NCBI GenBank assembly: GCA_947167155.1
Contig: CAMVHB010000021.1
Coordinates: 1-36,295 of the forward strand
Source of the DNA: an uncultured Lachnospiraceae bacterium
GTDB lineage: Bacteria > Bacillota > Clostridia > Lachnospirales > Lachnospiraceae
Length of the DNA stretch: 36,295 nucleotides
Direction of reading: 5' to 3'
The notes under the pieces: model-generated
What the model saw: only the letters and a program-made list of their open reading frames with translations
Told to the model about the DNA's origin: nothing
Database searches by the model: none
Shown: one piece after another, positions 7,105 through 16,200 of the stretch
Numbering within the stretch: the first letter of the stretch is position 1
How the letters are laid out: each line of letters starts with the position of its first letter
Translations under genes and position numbers: made by a program

Positions 7105-8133
7105 ATGTGGAATGAGAACAAAGTAAGGCTCATAGATATTGCAGAAGAACTTGGGGTCAGTACGGCAACTGTCTCAAATGTGCTCCATGGCAAAACGAAA
7201 AAGATATCTGATGCAACGGTAAAAAGAGTTGAGAAAAAACTGGAAGAAAGCGGTTATATTCCCAATATGGCCGCCACACTGCTTGCCAGGAATGATTCAA
7301 GGATCATTGGAGTTGTAGTCAACAACCATGAAAAGTACGAGGGAAGGGTTTTTGAAGATTCCTTTATCAGCGCTGCCATCAACTATTTATCCGATGAAAT
7401 TGAAAATGCAGGATATTTTATGATGCTGAAAAAAACGAAAGAGATCATGGATATCGTGTGCTTCGCATCAATGTGGAATCTGGACGGGCTTATAGTCATT
7501 GGCTTTTGTGAGGATGAATACCAGAATCTGAGAGATCACATAAGGATACCGTTTGTTGTTTATGACGGCTTCATGAAGGAGCAGGGGCGTATAAGCAATG
7601 TGACGATAGATGATTTTGACGGTGGAAGGCAGGTGGGCAAGTACCTGAAAGAAATGGGACATCGCAGGGTTCTGTGCATATCTGACAATGATATATGCAT
7701 GGATCGTGACAGGTATAACGGACTCAACAATGGACTTGGCAGGGATGCCGATCTTCTGCTGATCCCAATGAACAAGGAAAAGAGAGATGATTTTTATCAA
7801 AAGAATCTGGACAGGATCAAAACCTATACTGCCATATTTGCGGTTTCTGACTATTATGCGATCGATATTATGACATTTCTTATGAGGCGCGGAGTTTCTG
7901 TTCCGCAGGACATATCCGTCGCAGGCTTTGACGGGAGCGACGATTGTCTGAAGGTTAGGCCTATGCTCACCTCCGTTTATCAAAATAATGAGGTCCGGGC
8001 AAAGACGGCCATGGAGCTGCTGCTGAAAATGCTTCAGGATAGCAGCTTTTCACAGAGCGTGCGCGTTCCGGTCAAGCTCATAAAAAGAGAAAGCGTAAGA
8101 CTTATTCATAGAATGCCTGAGGGCGCGGCTTGA
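7105..8133 (+). CDS. LacI-family transcriptional regulator
   Basis: A 342-aa LacI/GalR repressor. Residues about 7-26 (VRLIDIAEELGVSTATVSNVLHGK) form the helix-turn-helix, and the following segment to about 60 (VEKKLEESGYIPNMAATLLA) includes the hinge helix. A periplasmic-binding-protein-like effector domain follows (IIGVVVNN, DGLIVIGF, IPFVVYDG, NVTIDDFDGGRQ, DISVAGFDGSDD). It starts 9 nt after the MATE stop, with only a weak AAAGAG ribosome site, which suggests coupled translation. It probably represses its own operon in response to a small molecule, possibly a MATE substrate. Coupling a LacI protein to a drug-type exporter instead of a sugar transporter is less usual. The effector is unknown. 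Confidence 0.88.
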   Translation: MWNENKVRLIDIAEELGVSTATVSNVLHGKTKKISDATVKRVEKKLEESGYIPNMAATLLARNDSRIIGVVVNNHEKYEGRVFEDSFISAAINYLSDEIENAGYFMMLKKTKEIMDIVCFASMWNLDGLIVIGFCEDEYQNLRDHIRIPFVVYDGFMKEQGRISNVTIDDFDGGRQVGKYLKEMGHRRVLCISDNDICMDRDRYNGLNNGLGRDADLLLIPMNKEKRDDFYQKNLDRIKTYTAIFAVSDYYAIDIMTFLMRRGVSVPQDISVAGFDGSDDCLKVRPMLTSVYQNNEVRAKTAMELLLKMLQDSSFSQSVRVPVKLIKRESVRLIHRMPEGAA

Positions 8134-8216
8134 ATACAACAAGCTTTCCGAGAGGGCCGGCGCTATTTTGAATGGAGTCCTTGGTGTGATCGCTCCCTCT
8201 TTCCTTAAAGCCTGTC

Positions 8217-8245
8217 TTGACGGGACAGGAAAAAAAGTTTAATCT
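8217..8245 (+). promoter_or_regulatory. Promoter of tRNA-Val
   Basis: TTGACG (8217-8222), a 17-nt spacer and TAATCT (8240-8245) lie just before the tRNA. CCTGTC and GACAGG flank the -35 box and could pair as DNA or RNA from a read-through transcript. The A-rich spacer and -10 region recur at 2841-2857. Between 8134 and 8216 I see nothing else. Confidence 0.7.
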
Positions 8246-8255
8246 ATAAGACGAT

Positions 8256-8329
8256 GCGACGGTAGCTCAGCCGGGATGAGCGCTTCCTTCACACGGAAGA
8301 GGTCACGTGTTCGATCCACGTCCGCCGCA
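8256..8329 (+). tRNA. tRNA-Val (anticodon CAC)
   Basis: A 74-nt cloverleaf. Acceptor GCGACGG/CCGCCGC, D-stem GCTC/GAGC with an AGCCGGGAT loop, anticodon stem CTTCC/GGAAG with loop TTCACAC (anticodon CAC at 8290-8292, U33 and A37 present), five-base variable loop, and T-stem ACGTG/CACGT with loop TTCGATC. The discriminator base is A. The 3' CCA is not encoded, and a CCA-adding enzyme is the next gene. The acceptor stem has an A-C mismatch at pair 4-69, which is unusual; six of seven pairs are normal. It would read GUG codons. Confidence 0.9.
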
Positions 8330-8336
8330 TGAGAGG

Positions 8337-8371
8337 GCGGAGGAGCGAAATTCCTCCGCCTATTATTTTTT
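8337..8371 (+). terminator. Rho-independent terminator of tRNA-Val
   Basis: GGCGGAGGA (8337-8345) pairs with TCCTCCGCC (8352-8360), followed by a T-rich tract TATTATTTTTT. It starts 8 nt after the tRNA end and isolates it from the CCA-enzyme gene. Confidence 0.9.
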
Positions 8372-8391
8372 AAGCCGTAGAAGGGCGATGG

Positions 8392-9729
8392 ATGATCAGA
8401 TTACCTGAAGATGTAAAAAGGATAATAAGCATTCTTGGTCGGGCGGGGTTCGAGGCCTATGTGGTCGGCGGCTGCGTCCGCGACAGCCTGCTCGGAAGAA
8501 CGCCCGATGACTGGGATATTACGACATCTGCCCTTCCGGAGCAGGTAAAGGAAGTCTTTAAAAGGACGATAGATACCGGGATCAAGCACGGGACCGTGAC
8601 TGTCAGGATGAACGGAAAGAGCTACGAGGTCACTACCTACAGGATCGACGGAAAGTACTCTGATGGAAGGCATCCCGACGAGGTCAGATTTTCACCCTCC
8701 CTCTTCGAGGATCTGAAGCGGCGGGATTTCACGATAAACGCAATGGCCTACAATGATGCTTCGGGAGTCATAGATCTTTTCGGAGCTCAAAGGGATCTTG
8801 AGAAAGGGATAGTACGCTGTGTCGGAGATCCGAGAGAACGCTTTTTCGAGGACTCCCTTCGGATGCTTAGGGCTGTAAGGTTCGCGGCCCTCCTTTCCTT
8901 CAAAATAGAAGAAAAGACCTTTGCCGCTATAAGAACCTTAGCACACGGGCTTTCAAGGGTGAGCGAGGAAAGGATAGCTGCTGAACTTATGAAGATAATC
9001 CTTTCAGATCATCCTGATTATCTTCGAAAGGCTTATGAGGCGGGGCTTACAAAGATATTCCTTCCCGAGTTTGACAGGATGATGCAGACGATACAAAATA
9101 CCCCGCACCATATGTATACAGTTGGTGAGCATACCCTTCATGTGATGCAGAATACAAAGCCCGAGAGGGTGCTTCGGCTTTCCGCGCTCTTTCATGATGT
9201 GGCAAAGCCCGTGACAAGAAAGGTTGATGAAAACGGGCGGGATCATTTCAAGGGGCACCCCGAGCTCGGCGCCGATATGACCAGGGATATATTGAAACGC
9301 CTGAAATTCGACAATGCGACTATAGAGGATACGGTCCGACTGGTGAGATTTCATGACGAAAGATATCCCGTTACGAAGAAGAATGTAAGGCGTGAGATCG
9401 CAAGAGTAGGGATGGAGTATTACCCGGATCTTCTCGCCCTTAGGAGGGCTGATATCCTTGGCCAGAGCGATTATCACAGAAAAGAAAAGCTGAGCGACCT
9501 TGACAGCATAGCGAAGCTTTTTGAAGAGATCAAAGCAGAAATGTCTCCCGTGACGCTTAAGGATCTTGCCGTCTCGGGCGGAGAGATAATAGAAGCAGGA
9601 GTTGAAAGAGGACCTGTCACCGGCCGGGTGATGAGGCGGCTTTTAAATGATGTGATCGACGACCCGTCATTGAATACAAAGGAAGAGCTTATAAAGAGAG
9701 CGCTATCCTATTATCAGGAAGAAAAATAA
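8392..9729 (+). CDS. cca: CCA-adding tRNA nucleotidyltransferase
   Basis: A 445-aa class II CCA-adding enzyme, which builds or repairs the 3' CCA of tRNAs with CTP and ATP. The nucleotidyltransferase core carries VVGGCVRDSLLG (residues 24-35) and the metal-binding pair D40-W-D42. The RRDFTINAMAYN block and the RMLRAVRFAALL block for base and tRNA handling follow. An HD domain lies at H268-D269 (LSALFHDVAKP), as in many Firmicute versions, which could give phosphohydrolase activity. The start is an ATG with a GAAGGG site a few bases upstream. The stop shares one base with the ATG of the PEGA lipoprotein gene, so the two are coupled. It lies directly after a tRNA gene lacking encoded CCA. Confidence 0.92.
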   Translation: MIRLPEDVKRIISILGRAGFEAYVVGGCVRDSLLGRTPDDWDITTSALPEQVKEVFKRTIDTGIKHGTVTVRMNGKSYEVTTYRIDGKYSDGRHPDEVRFSPSLFEDLKRRDFTINAMAYNDASGVIDLFGAQRDLEKGIVRCVGDPRERFFEDSLRMLRAVRFAALLSFKIEEKTFAAIRTLAHGLSRVSEERIAAELMKIILSDHPDYLRKAYEAGLTKIFLPEFDRMMQTIQNTPHHMYTVGEHTLHVMQNTKPERVLRLSALFHDVAKPVTRKVDENGRDHFKGHPELGADMTRDILKRLKFDNATIEDTVRLVRFHDERYPVTKKNVRREIARVGMEYYPDLLALRRADILGQSDYHRKEKLSDLDSIAKLFEEIKAEMSPVTLKDLAVSGGEIIEAGVERGPVTGRVMRRLLNDVIDDPSLNTKEELIKRALSYYQEEK

Positions 9730-11027
9730 TGAAAAAGAAACTGCTTATCCTTTCTTTGATATCGATAGTGAGTCTTCTGATCCCGCTGTCCCTTAGCGCC
9801 TGCTCCTTTGAAGAGGGGAGACCTTCGGGCAGGGTTTCTTCGTCGTCTGTAAACAGTTCTTCATTATCTTCGGGGTCGGAGAGCACTTACGGCAGCCTTT
9901 ATATGATCCAGGACATAGACACTCCTGCTGAGATCATTACATTAAAGGATATTTCCACAGGAAGGCTTACAAGATACATCTGGAATGTGCTCACGAAATT
10001 CCGTAACAGATACGGCGGAAACGCCCTGGTGACCGATTTCTTTCCGGGGCGGGTGGTCGAGCTTTCAGCGGCAAATACCGAAAACGGGAGGATATTGAAG
10101 GAGCTTACGCTCACTGACAGAGCCTTTGAACTCGATGATGTCACGAATTACAAGATAGACCTTTCAAGAAATGTCTTTTCCACAATGGGCTCAAATTACA
10201 GGATAACGTCCAATACAGTGGTCCTTAACGGAAATGTTTCCGGCGACATATCGACGATCACGGAAAATGATACTCTGAAGGTGATTGGCGAAGGCCATGA
10301 CATTATCTCTATCGTGATCACGACAGGGCATGGCAATCTCATGTTTACGAACACGGCGGATTTTGCCGACAGCCTGATGCAGATAGGAAGCCGTATATTT
10401 GTCATGGTAAGTCCCGGAGATATGACCGTTGAGGTGCCGGAGGGGAAATATGCAGTGACCGTCGCGAACAAGGGCTACGGCGGGACGAAGGAGGTTGAGG
10501 TCGCCCGCGGAGATACTGTGGTAGTCGACCTTCTGGAACTGAAGGGCGAAGGGCCGAAGACCTGCGACCTTACCTTCAGGGTTGATGCTCCGGGAGCGGC
10601 GGTTTATCTCGACAATGTTTTGGTCGCGGTAAACGAGCCGATGAAGGTCGCATATGGGGCGCATTCGCTGAAGATCAAGGCCGATGGCTATGATACCTGG
10701 TCGAGGACACTTTATGTGAATTCAAAGAGCGCCGAGATCACGCTTGACAGCTCTGACCTTACGAAGAGTGGATCTTCGCAAAGTGCGTCTTCTTCGTCTT
10801 CCAATTCATCTTCGGCTTCATCTTCATCTTCGGCGGGAAGTTCTCTGACGTCGAGCGCGATCTCAAGTGCGATCTCAAGCGCGCTTTCGTCGACGAGCGC
10901 AAGCACGTCGGTTTCGGGCGATCTTGACGGAGACGGGGATTATGATGCCGATGATGCCGAGCTTCAGTACCTTCAGTCCATATCAGATATGCTCTCGACC
11001 CTTTCAAGCAGTGACAATGACCTTTGA
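9729..11027 (+). CDS. PEGA-domain lipoprotein with Ser-rich tail
   Basis: A 432-aa predicted lipoprotein. The N-terminus is a lipoprotein signal with lipobox L22-S-A-C25. A serine-rich linker (about 35-55) precedes a beta-rich domain of unknown kind. A PEGA-like domain follows (about 280-335: CDLTFRVDAPGAAVYLDNVLVAVNEPMKVAYGAHSLKIKADGY), preceded by a degenerate copy (VPEGKYAVTVANKGYGGTKEVEVARG). A long poly-Ser/Ala tract (about 345-395) leads to a terminal GDLDGDGDYDADDAELQYLQ, which looks like a single Ca2+-binding dockerin-type or EF-hand loop. It should sit on the outer face of the membrane, possibly touching cell wall or carbohydrate. The start codon overlaps the cca stop by 1 nt. The role is unknown; the coupling to cca is probably only transcriptional. 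Confidence 0.75.
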   Translation: MKKKLLILSLISIVSLLIPLSLSACSFEEGRPSGRVSSSSVNSSSLSSGSESTYGSLYMIQDIDTPAEIITLKDISTGRLTRYIWNVLTKFRNRYGGNALVTDFFPGRVVELSAANTENGRILKELTLTDRAFELDDVTNYKIDLSRNVFSTMGSNYRITSNTVVLNGNVSGDISTITENDTLKVIGEGHDIISIVITTGHGNLMFTNTADFADSLMQIGSRIFVMVSPGDMTVEVPEGKYAVTVANKGYGGTKEVEVARGDTVVVDLLELKGEGPKTCDLTFRVDAPGAAVYLDNVLVAVNEPMKVAYGAHSLKIKADGYDTWSRTLYVNSKSAEITLDSSDLTKSGSSQSASSSSSNSSSASSSSSAGSSLTSSAISSAISSALSSTSASTSVSGDLDGDGDYDADDAELQYLQSISDMLSTLSSSDNDL

Positions 11028-11052
11028 TGCGTGGGAAAAACATTGATTTTCC

Positions 11053-11081
11053 TTGACATGGGAGGGTGAAACCATTATAAA
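11053..11081 (+). promoter_or_regulatory. Promoter of the HU gene
   Basis: A consensus TTGACA (11053-11058), a 17-nt spacer and TATAAA (11076-11081) lie 76 nt before the HU start codon. The leader contains a GC-rich imperfect hairpin (CGGGC/GCCCG extended by TTCGC/GCGAA, about 11096-11128). This fits strong constitutive expression of a nucleoid protein. Confidence 0.85.
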
Positions 11082-11156
11082 TATTGATGAGTTTTCGCTT
11101 TCGGGCCGCCAGCCCGGGCGAAGAGGTATCTGTTTTATTTGTAGGAGGAATTTTTC

Positions 11157-11435
11157 ATGAACAAGACAGAACTTGTAGCAGCTATGGCTGATAAGGCTGA
11201 TCTTTCAAAGAAGGATGCAGAGGCTGCACTTAAGGCCTTTACTGATGTTGTGGCAGAGGCTTTGAAGAAGGATGACAAGGTTCAGCTCGTCGGCTTCGGA
11301 ACTTTCGAGGTTTCAAAGCGCGCTGCGCGTACCGGAAGGAATCCCCAGACAGGCGCAGAAATGAAGATCGCGGCTTCCAAGGCTCCGAAATTCAAGGCCG
11401 GCAAGGCGCTGAAGGATATAGTGAACAAAAAATGA
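11157..11435 (+). CDS. hup: HU-family DNA-binding protein
   Basis: A 92-aa histone-like HU protein of typical length. It begins [28 protein letters not shown], has [17 protein letters not shown] in the dimer core, [10 protein letters not shown] as the DNA-binding arm, and ends [12 protein letters not shown]. It bends DNA and compacts the nucleoid as a dimer. An AGGAGG site precedes the ATG, a near-perfect promoter lies upstream, and a strong terminator follows, so it is at least partly its own transcription unit. It lies just before rqcP, an arrangement seen in many clostridia. Confidence 0.96.
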   Translation: MNKTELVAAMADKADLSKKDAEAALKAFTDVVAEALKKDDKVQLVGFGTFEVSKRAARTGRNPQTGAEMKIAASKAPKFKAGKALKDIVNKK

Positions 11436-11464
11436 TTATTTTTTGATCGATCCATTGTTTTTTG

Positions 11465-11492
11465 ACGGGGCGCGTTTGCGCCCCGTTTTTTT
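11465..11492 (+). terminator. Rho-independent terminator after HU
   Basis: ACGGGGCGC (11465-11473) pairs with GCGCCCCGT (11478-11486) around GTTT, followed by seven Ts. It lies 30 nt after the HU stop and directly before the rqcP ribosome binding site, so rqcP is read either by read-through or by an unseen promoter. Confidence 0.95.
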
Positions 11493-11506
11493 GGAAGGAG
11501 GCTTTT

Positions 11507-11749
11507 ATGCGGCTTGACAAATATCTGAAGGTTTCCCGCCTCATCAAGAGGCGGACGGTGGCGGCGGAGGCCTGCGACGCCGGGAGGGTATCCGTGAACG
11601 GCACTCCCGCGAAGGCCGGAAAGGACATAAAGCCGGGCGATATAATAGAGATAGGTTTCGGCGACAAGCAGGTGAAGGTCCGGGTGAAGCTGGTCGCCGA
11701 GACCGTGAAAAAAGAGGACGCGGACGGGATGTATGAGATGATGGAATGA
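11507..11749 (+). CDS. rqcP: S4-domain RNA-binding protein RqcP (YabO family)
   Basis: An 80-aa single-domain S4 protein: MRLDKYLKVSRLIKRRTVAAEACDAGRVSVNGTPAKAGKDIKPGDIIEI is the S4 fold. RqcP (YabO/Hsp15-like) binds the 50S subunit at the peptidyl-tRNA and works with RqcH in ribosome quality control, helping add C-terminal alanine tails. I chose the ATG at 11507 because AAGGAG lies at 11495-11500; an in-frame upstream ATG at 11462 would start inside the HU terminator. In Bacillus this gene is followed by yabP, yabQ and divIC; here yabP and yabQ are missing and divIC lies about 9.4 kb away. Confidence 0.9.
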   Translation: MRLDKYLKVSRLIKRRTVAAEACDAGRVSVNGTPAKAGKDIKPGDIIEIGFGDKQVKVRVKLVAETVKKEDADGMYEMME

Positions 11750-11765
11750 TCCCAGGGGACGGATA
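11748..11765. repeat. Half-copy of the GGGGACGG REP-like repeat
   Basis: ATCCCAGGGGACGGAT at the very end of rqcP repeats the beginning of the 21528 arm (TGGTCCCAGGGGACGG). The partner arm is absent here. It overlaps the rqcP stop codon region. Confidence 0.55.
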
Positions 11766-11846
11766 TGCAAGGTCTTAACGACATGCTAGCTCTTACTGAA
11801 CGAAGTGAAGTTAGAGATAGCGGTACAGGGCTACTTAACGAGCGTC

Positions 11847-11934
11847 AGCGAGTTTAGTAGCGTCGTAGCGATAGCGAGTTTAGTAGCGTTGTAGCACGAG
11901 GCGTAGACGAAGTGCGAGTATAGTGGCATCGTAG
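11847..11934. repeat. Imperfect 26-bp direct repeats
   Basis: AGCGAGTTTAGTAGCGTCGTAGC at 11847-11869 recurs at 11873-11895 with one change, and a third, more diverged copy (GCGAGTATAGTGGCATCGTAG) lies at 11914-11934. The surrounding 11780-11935 is made of related GCGAG/GTAGC words. This fills most of the 492-bp gap between rqcP and the AraC gene. No reading frame with a ribosome site is convincing there. It resembles a low-complexity intergenic repeat, not a CRISPR, since spacers are 3-18 nt. Confidence 0.75.
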
Positions 11935-12030
11935 TCATGGGCTCAAAAAGTCTGTCCGGTTTGAGCAGTGGCGCTGCTTTTGTATGTGAAAATTCATTTA
12001 AATAATGTTATAATTTGCTCGGGGTGAAGG

Positions 12031-12062
12031 AAAAAGGGAGACAGTTTTCTGTCTCCTTTTTT
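12031..12062. terminator. Bidirectional hairpin terminator
   Basis: GGAGACAG pairs with CTGTCTCC around TTTT, flanked by AAAAA on the left and TTTTTT on the right, so it can stop transcription in either direction. A TATAAT (12009-12014) lies just before it. The stem words also occur in the REP-like family. Downstream, 12063-12241 holds a TATAAA at 12143-12148 that may be the -10 of the AraC gene, without a clear -35. Confidence 0.7.
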
Positions 12063-12241
12063 GGGTTATAAGCCGTCAAGTGCATAGGAGGTATTTGGCG
12101 GCCAACGGAAAATACAGTGGGAAAAATTTTTCTGATAAATCGTATAAAATATGAGAGCAGTGGAAGGGCTGGATGGATGAAGGGATGAAAGTATAGGCTT
12201 CTATGGAGTATTGCAGGTTGATCAATAGAAAGATGGTATGA

Positions 12242-13201
12242 ATGGATCAATACAACTGGATAAGTCATTATGCGGCTGATATCAGACAAACCAGCGTTGC
12301 AGCTCCTTTTCGCTGGTATGCCATTGAAAATGAGACAGGAACGGGAAAGGTGATCTCCTGCCCTGTATTTCCCGGAGTGCAGACGGTTTACAACGATCTT
12401 TTGATGCAATCTTGCGGAAAGACTGTTCCGAGGAATGATGGCATCATAGAGATCAGCTACTGCACGGACGGGCGTTATGAATGTGAAGTCAGTACCCGGT
12501 ATTGTTTTTATGTCAGCCATGGCGATCTGTCCATCGGTGCCGTTGGGCGAAGGGAAGCAGGCGGCTGCTTTCCCACAAAAAGATATTGCGGTCTGACAGT
12601 TTTTCTCGATGCCGCTGTATTCCGTGAACAGAATGACACTGTCATAAATGAGATGAAAATAGATCTTGAAGGGATCATGAGGGCGGCGCTTCAGCAGCCA
12701 CGGCGGTTTATCCTGCATGGAAATCCGAAGACAGACAGCATTTTTCAAACTGCGGCAGACGCACAGAAAAGCGGCGATCTTTCGCTGCTGAAGCTGAAGA
12801 TACTTGAACTGTTTTTGTTCCTTGGGAATGTGGATTTTGATTCGCAAAAGGAGCTGCCTGTATATCTGAACCATACTCAGGCCATACTTGCAAAAAATGC
12901 CCGGAATATCCTTGTATCGTCGCTTTCAGCGCACCCGACCCTTGAGCAGCTTTCCGGGGAATTGCATGCGTCGCCAACCTCAATAAAAAGGGCGTTTCGG
13001 ATAGTATATGGGGCGTCCGTCCGGGAATATATGAAGTCCTACAGGCTGGATGAGGCAAAGCGGCTTCTGGGAGAGAAAAAACTTCCGGTGGCTGAAGTGG
13101 CGGCCCTTGTAGGATACCAGAATCCCGGACATTTTACGGCAGCCTTCAAAAGCAAATTCGGCGTATTGCCGTGTGAATACAAAAAAATGTGCCTTTTCTG
13201 A
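12242..13201 (+). CDS. AraC-family transcriptional regulator
   Basis: A 319-aa AraC/XylS-type regulator. The C-terminal ~100 residues contain two helix-turn-helix motifs: PTLEQLSGELHASPTSIKRAFRIVYG and LPVAEVAALVGYQNPGHFTAAFKSKFGVLPCEYKK. The N-terminal half (CPVFPGVQTVYNDLLMQ, DGIIEISYCTDGRYECEV) looks like the cupin-type sensor region of clostridial AraC proteins. The start is an ATG after GAAAGATGG. The gene lies on the same strand 71 nt before the giant surface-protein gene with no terminator seen between, so it may control or be co-transcribed with it. The effector is unknown. Confidence 0.85.
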   Translation: MDQYNWISHYAADIRQTSVAAPFRWYAIENETGTGKVISCPVFPGVQTVYNDLLMQSCGKTVPRNDGIIEISYCTDGRYECEVSTRYCFYVSHGDLSIGAVGRREAGGCFPTKRYCGLTVFLDAAVFREQNDTVINEMKIDLEGIMRAALQQPRRFILHGNPKTDSIFQTAADAQKSGDLSLLKLKILELFLFLGNVDFDSQKELPVYLNHTQAILAKNARNILVSSLSAHPTLEQLSGELHASPTSIKRAFRIVYGASVREYMKSYRLDEAKRLLGEKKLPVAEVAALVGYQNPGHFTAAFKSKFGVLPCEYKKMCLF

Positions 13202-13272
13202 GCAGGGAAGATGCCGCTGTAGATGGGAACAGCTTTTTGCCTCTATGAAAAACACAGACAGGAGAGATTGAT

Positions 13273-16200
13273 ATGAGAAAAAGATCGGGAAAGAAACTGC
13301 TGAGCCTGTTGCTTGCGCCAGCGCTTGTGCTTTCGCTCGCGCCTGCGGTGAGCCTGACGGCAAGGGCAGAAGAATCGGTGACTTATTATCAATGGCTTTG
13401 GAGCGACATAAGCCATAGTTATGAAAAGACGCAAAAATGGGTGCAATGTCAGCCTATTTCGCAGTCAGGCAACAAGCTTACTAATGATTCTTATTATGTG
13501 GACAAGGATTTTGACAGTTCGACAAGACTCTGTGTCAACGGAACCGTGGATCTCATCTTAGTCGACGGAAGGACTCTAAATTGCAATGACGGTATCAATG
13601 TACCGGCCGGGGCGACGCTAAACATATTCGCTCAAGAGGGCGGAACCGGCAAGCTCAACTGCTATGCCGATACCAATGACAACGCGGCTATCGGCGCAGA
13701 TAATGAGAAGGGGGACTGCGGGACCATCAACATCCACGGCGGCTTTATATATGCCGATGCTGCTAAACACGGTACTGATGGCGCCGGCATCGGCGGAGGC
13801 GACGAAGGAAGCGGCGGAAATATAACAATTTTCGACGGTAATGTGACTGCCATAGGCGGAAAGTACGGAGCCGGTATAGGCGGCGGAGACCGGGACGACG
13901 ACAAGGGCGGAAACGGCGGCATTATTACAATTCGTGGTGGAGAGGTAACGGCCAAAGGCGGTACAAACGCTGCAGGCATCGGCGGCGGTGAATTGGGAAG
14001 CTGCGGAGATATCAAGATCTACGGCGGCAAGGTCACAGCTACCGGCGGCGGAGATGCCGCGGGGATCGGAAGCGGCGACGAAGCAAGGTCAAACGGCAGC
14101 ATCACTATCTATGGCGGCGAAGTCACAGCGACCGGCGGAAACAACGGCGCAGGCATCGGCGGCGGCGACAGCACTCCGGGCGGTACGATAGTGATCAACG
14201 GCGGCAAGGTTACTGCCACCGGATCAGACAACGGCGCCGGTATCGGAGGCGGCACGAGAGGTGAAGGCGGCAATATCACTATCAATGGCGGTAGTGTCAT
14301 CGCCAGAGGCGGGGTGGATTCTGCCGGTATAGGCGGCGGCGACCTTGGAAACAGCGGTAATGTTGCGATCAACGACGGTGATGATATTCAGGCCTATGGC
14401 GGCAAGAACGGCGCCGGCATCGGCAGCGGTGATAAGGCGGAGACCAACGGGAAGATTACGATCACCGGCGGCACAGTCAAAGCGATCGCCGGGGATGAAG
14501 CAGCGGGCATCGGCGGCGGAAACGAGGCAGCCCCTGCTGAGATCACGATCATTGACGGAGATATTACCGCAACAGGAGGGACGAATTACGGCGCGGGCAT
14601 CGGCGGCGGTGACACGGCAAAGGGCGGTACGATCCGGATCTCCGGCGGTAAGGTCGAGGCCAGAGGAGGCAGGTGCGCAGCCGGTATCGGCGGCGGCGAC
14701 GGCGGCAGCAATTCAAGCGGTGATATCACGATCTCAAACGGTACAGTCATAGCTTATGGCGGAGATGAAGCAGCCGGTATCGGCGGAGGTAACGGTGGCT
14801 CGGTTGAAAATGAGGGAACCATCACGATCAGCGGCGGTAATATTACCGCAACAGGAGGAAAGAATTACGGTGCCGGGATCGGAGGCGGCGATCAGCAGAG
14901 AGGCGGCACCATCATGATCACCGGCGGTAACGTGATAGCATATGGCGGCAATGAAGCTGCAGGTATCGGAGGCGGTGATGAGAAGGACGGAGGAAATATT
15001 ACGATCAGCGGCGGCAAGGTGGTAGAGGCAATAGGCGGAAAACTTGCTGCCGGTATCGGCGGCGGAAATGAGGCAAATGGGGGCAGCATAACTATTTCCG
15101 GAAATGCTGACGTGACTGCGGAAGGCGGTGAATATCTCGATCAGGAGGCAGATAAGGTATCGTTTTACAGAGGTGCTGCGGGAATCGGCGGCGGCTATCG
15201 TGGAGAAGGCGGCACTATCACGATCGGAGGTGATGGTGAAAACGACTCTCCTACCGTAGACGCTACAGGCGGCAAGACGGCTGCGGGAATCGGCGGCGGC
15301 AGCTATAAAAAATCCGGTACGATCGTGATAAAGAGCGGAAATATCACTGCGACCGGATCCGCGGGCGGCCCGGGGATCGGCTCCGGAGCCTTCAATAGTG
15401 AGGCGGGAAATGTCAATGTCACGATCTATGGCGGCAATGTCAAGGTGGCATCTGGGACTTATGAAGATAAAGAAAAGGTAAACCAGTGTTACTACCTTCC
15501 GGGGGCCGGCATCGGCGCAGCCGGAAATATTCAGGATCAAAAGAATCATGCCGTAGAGGGCGTTACAGAAAAAATATTAAACATGTATGAGTCCGTCTTC
15601 AATGGTACCATCAATATTTACGGCGGGCATATAGAGGCATATATGCCTGACTTGAACTGGTCAACAAAAAACGGAACTGCCCAGATCGGAGGGATTTTGG
15701 CAGGAGAGAGTTCCAAAATAAACATAAGCAGCAAAGCTGTGATCCTTATCCGATCATATCCGAACAGCGGATTGATAAAACCGATGTATTCCGAGACCAT
15801 CAATTTTGAGAAGAATGAGGGTATCAGCAGCAGGCTTTGGTGGATCCATTTGAAAAACGAGAGTGTCTGGGAGAAGGACCGCACAGAACCTACGACCGAT
15901 CTTGCCGGTTGGTTCAAGACAAAGACACCGCTCGGCAGCCCTATAATGATAGCTGCCTGTGAGCACAGGGATGAGGATTGCGCTTATACATACAAGAATG
16001 AGACATCTCATACAAATAAATGTAAATACTGCGATGTGAATTCAGGAGAGGAAGTGCATAGCTGGGGAGAGACGACCTACACTACCGGTGTGGATGGTAA
16101 GATCATTGGCACACATGCCTGTACAAAATGCGGTCATGCAGCGACCTATGAGGTAAATGCGAAGCTTGTGAGGCTGCAGGAAGGGACAGAGATCAAACTG

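Noticed and set aside
12086..12153. An 18-codon peptide starting at TTG after AGGAGG before the AraC gene
   Set aside because: The ribosome site is tempting, but the peptide is very short, uses TTG, and has nothing to support it. A leader peptide cannot be excluded.
12008..12874. A 288-codon minus-strand open frame over the AraC gene
   Set aside because: The plus-strand AraC gene is clearly coding with two HTH motifs. The antisense frame starts inside it without a ribosome site and crosses a terminator hairpin.
14734..15549. A 271-codon open frame antisense to the giant surface-protein gene
   Set aside because: It mirrors the glycine-rich repeats, which keep the opposite frame free of stops. 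No ribosome site or protein-like composition was seen.
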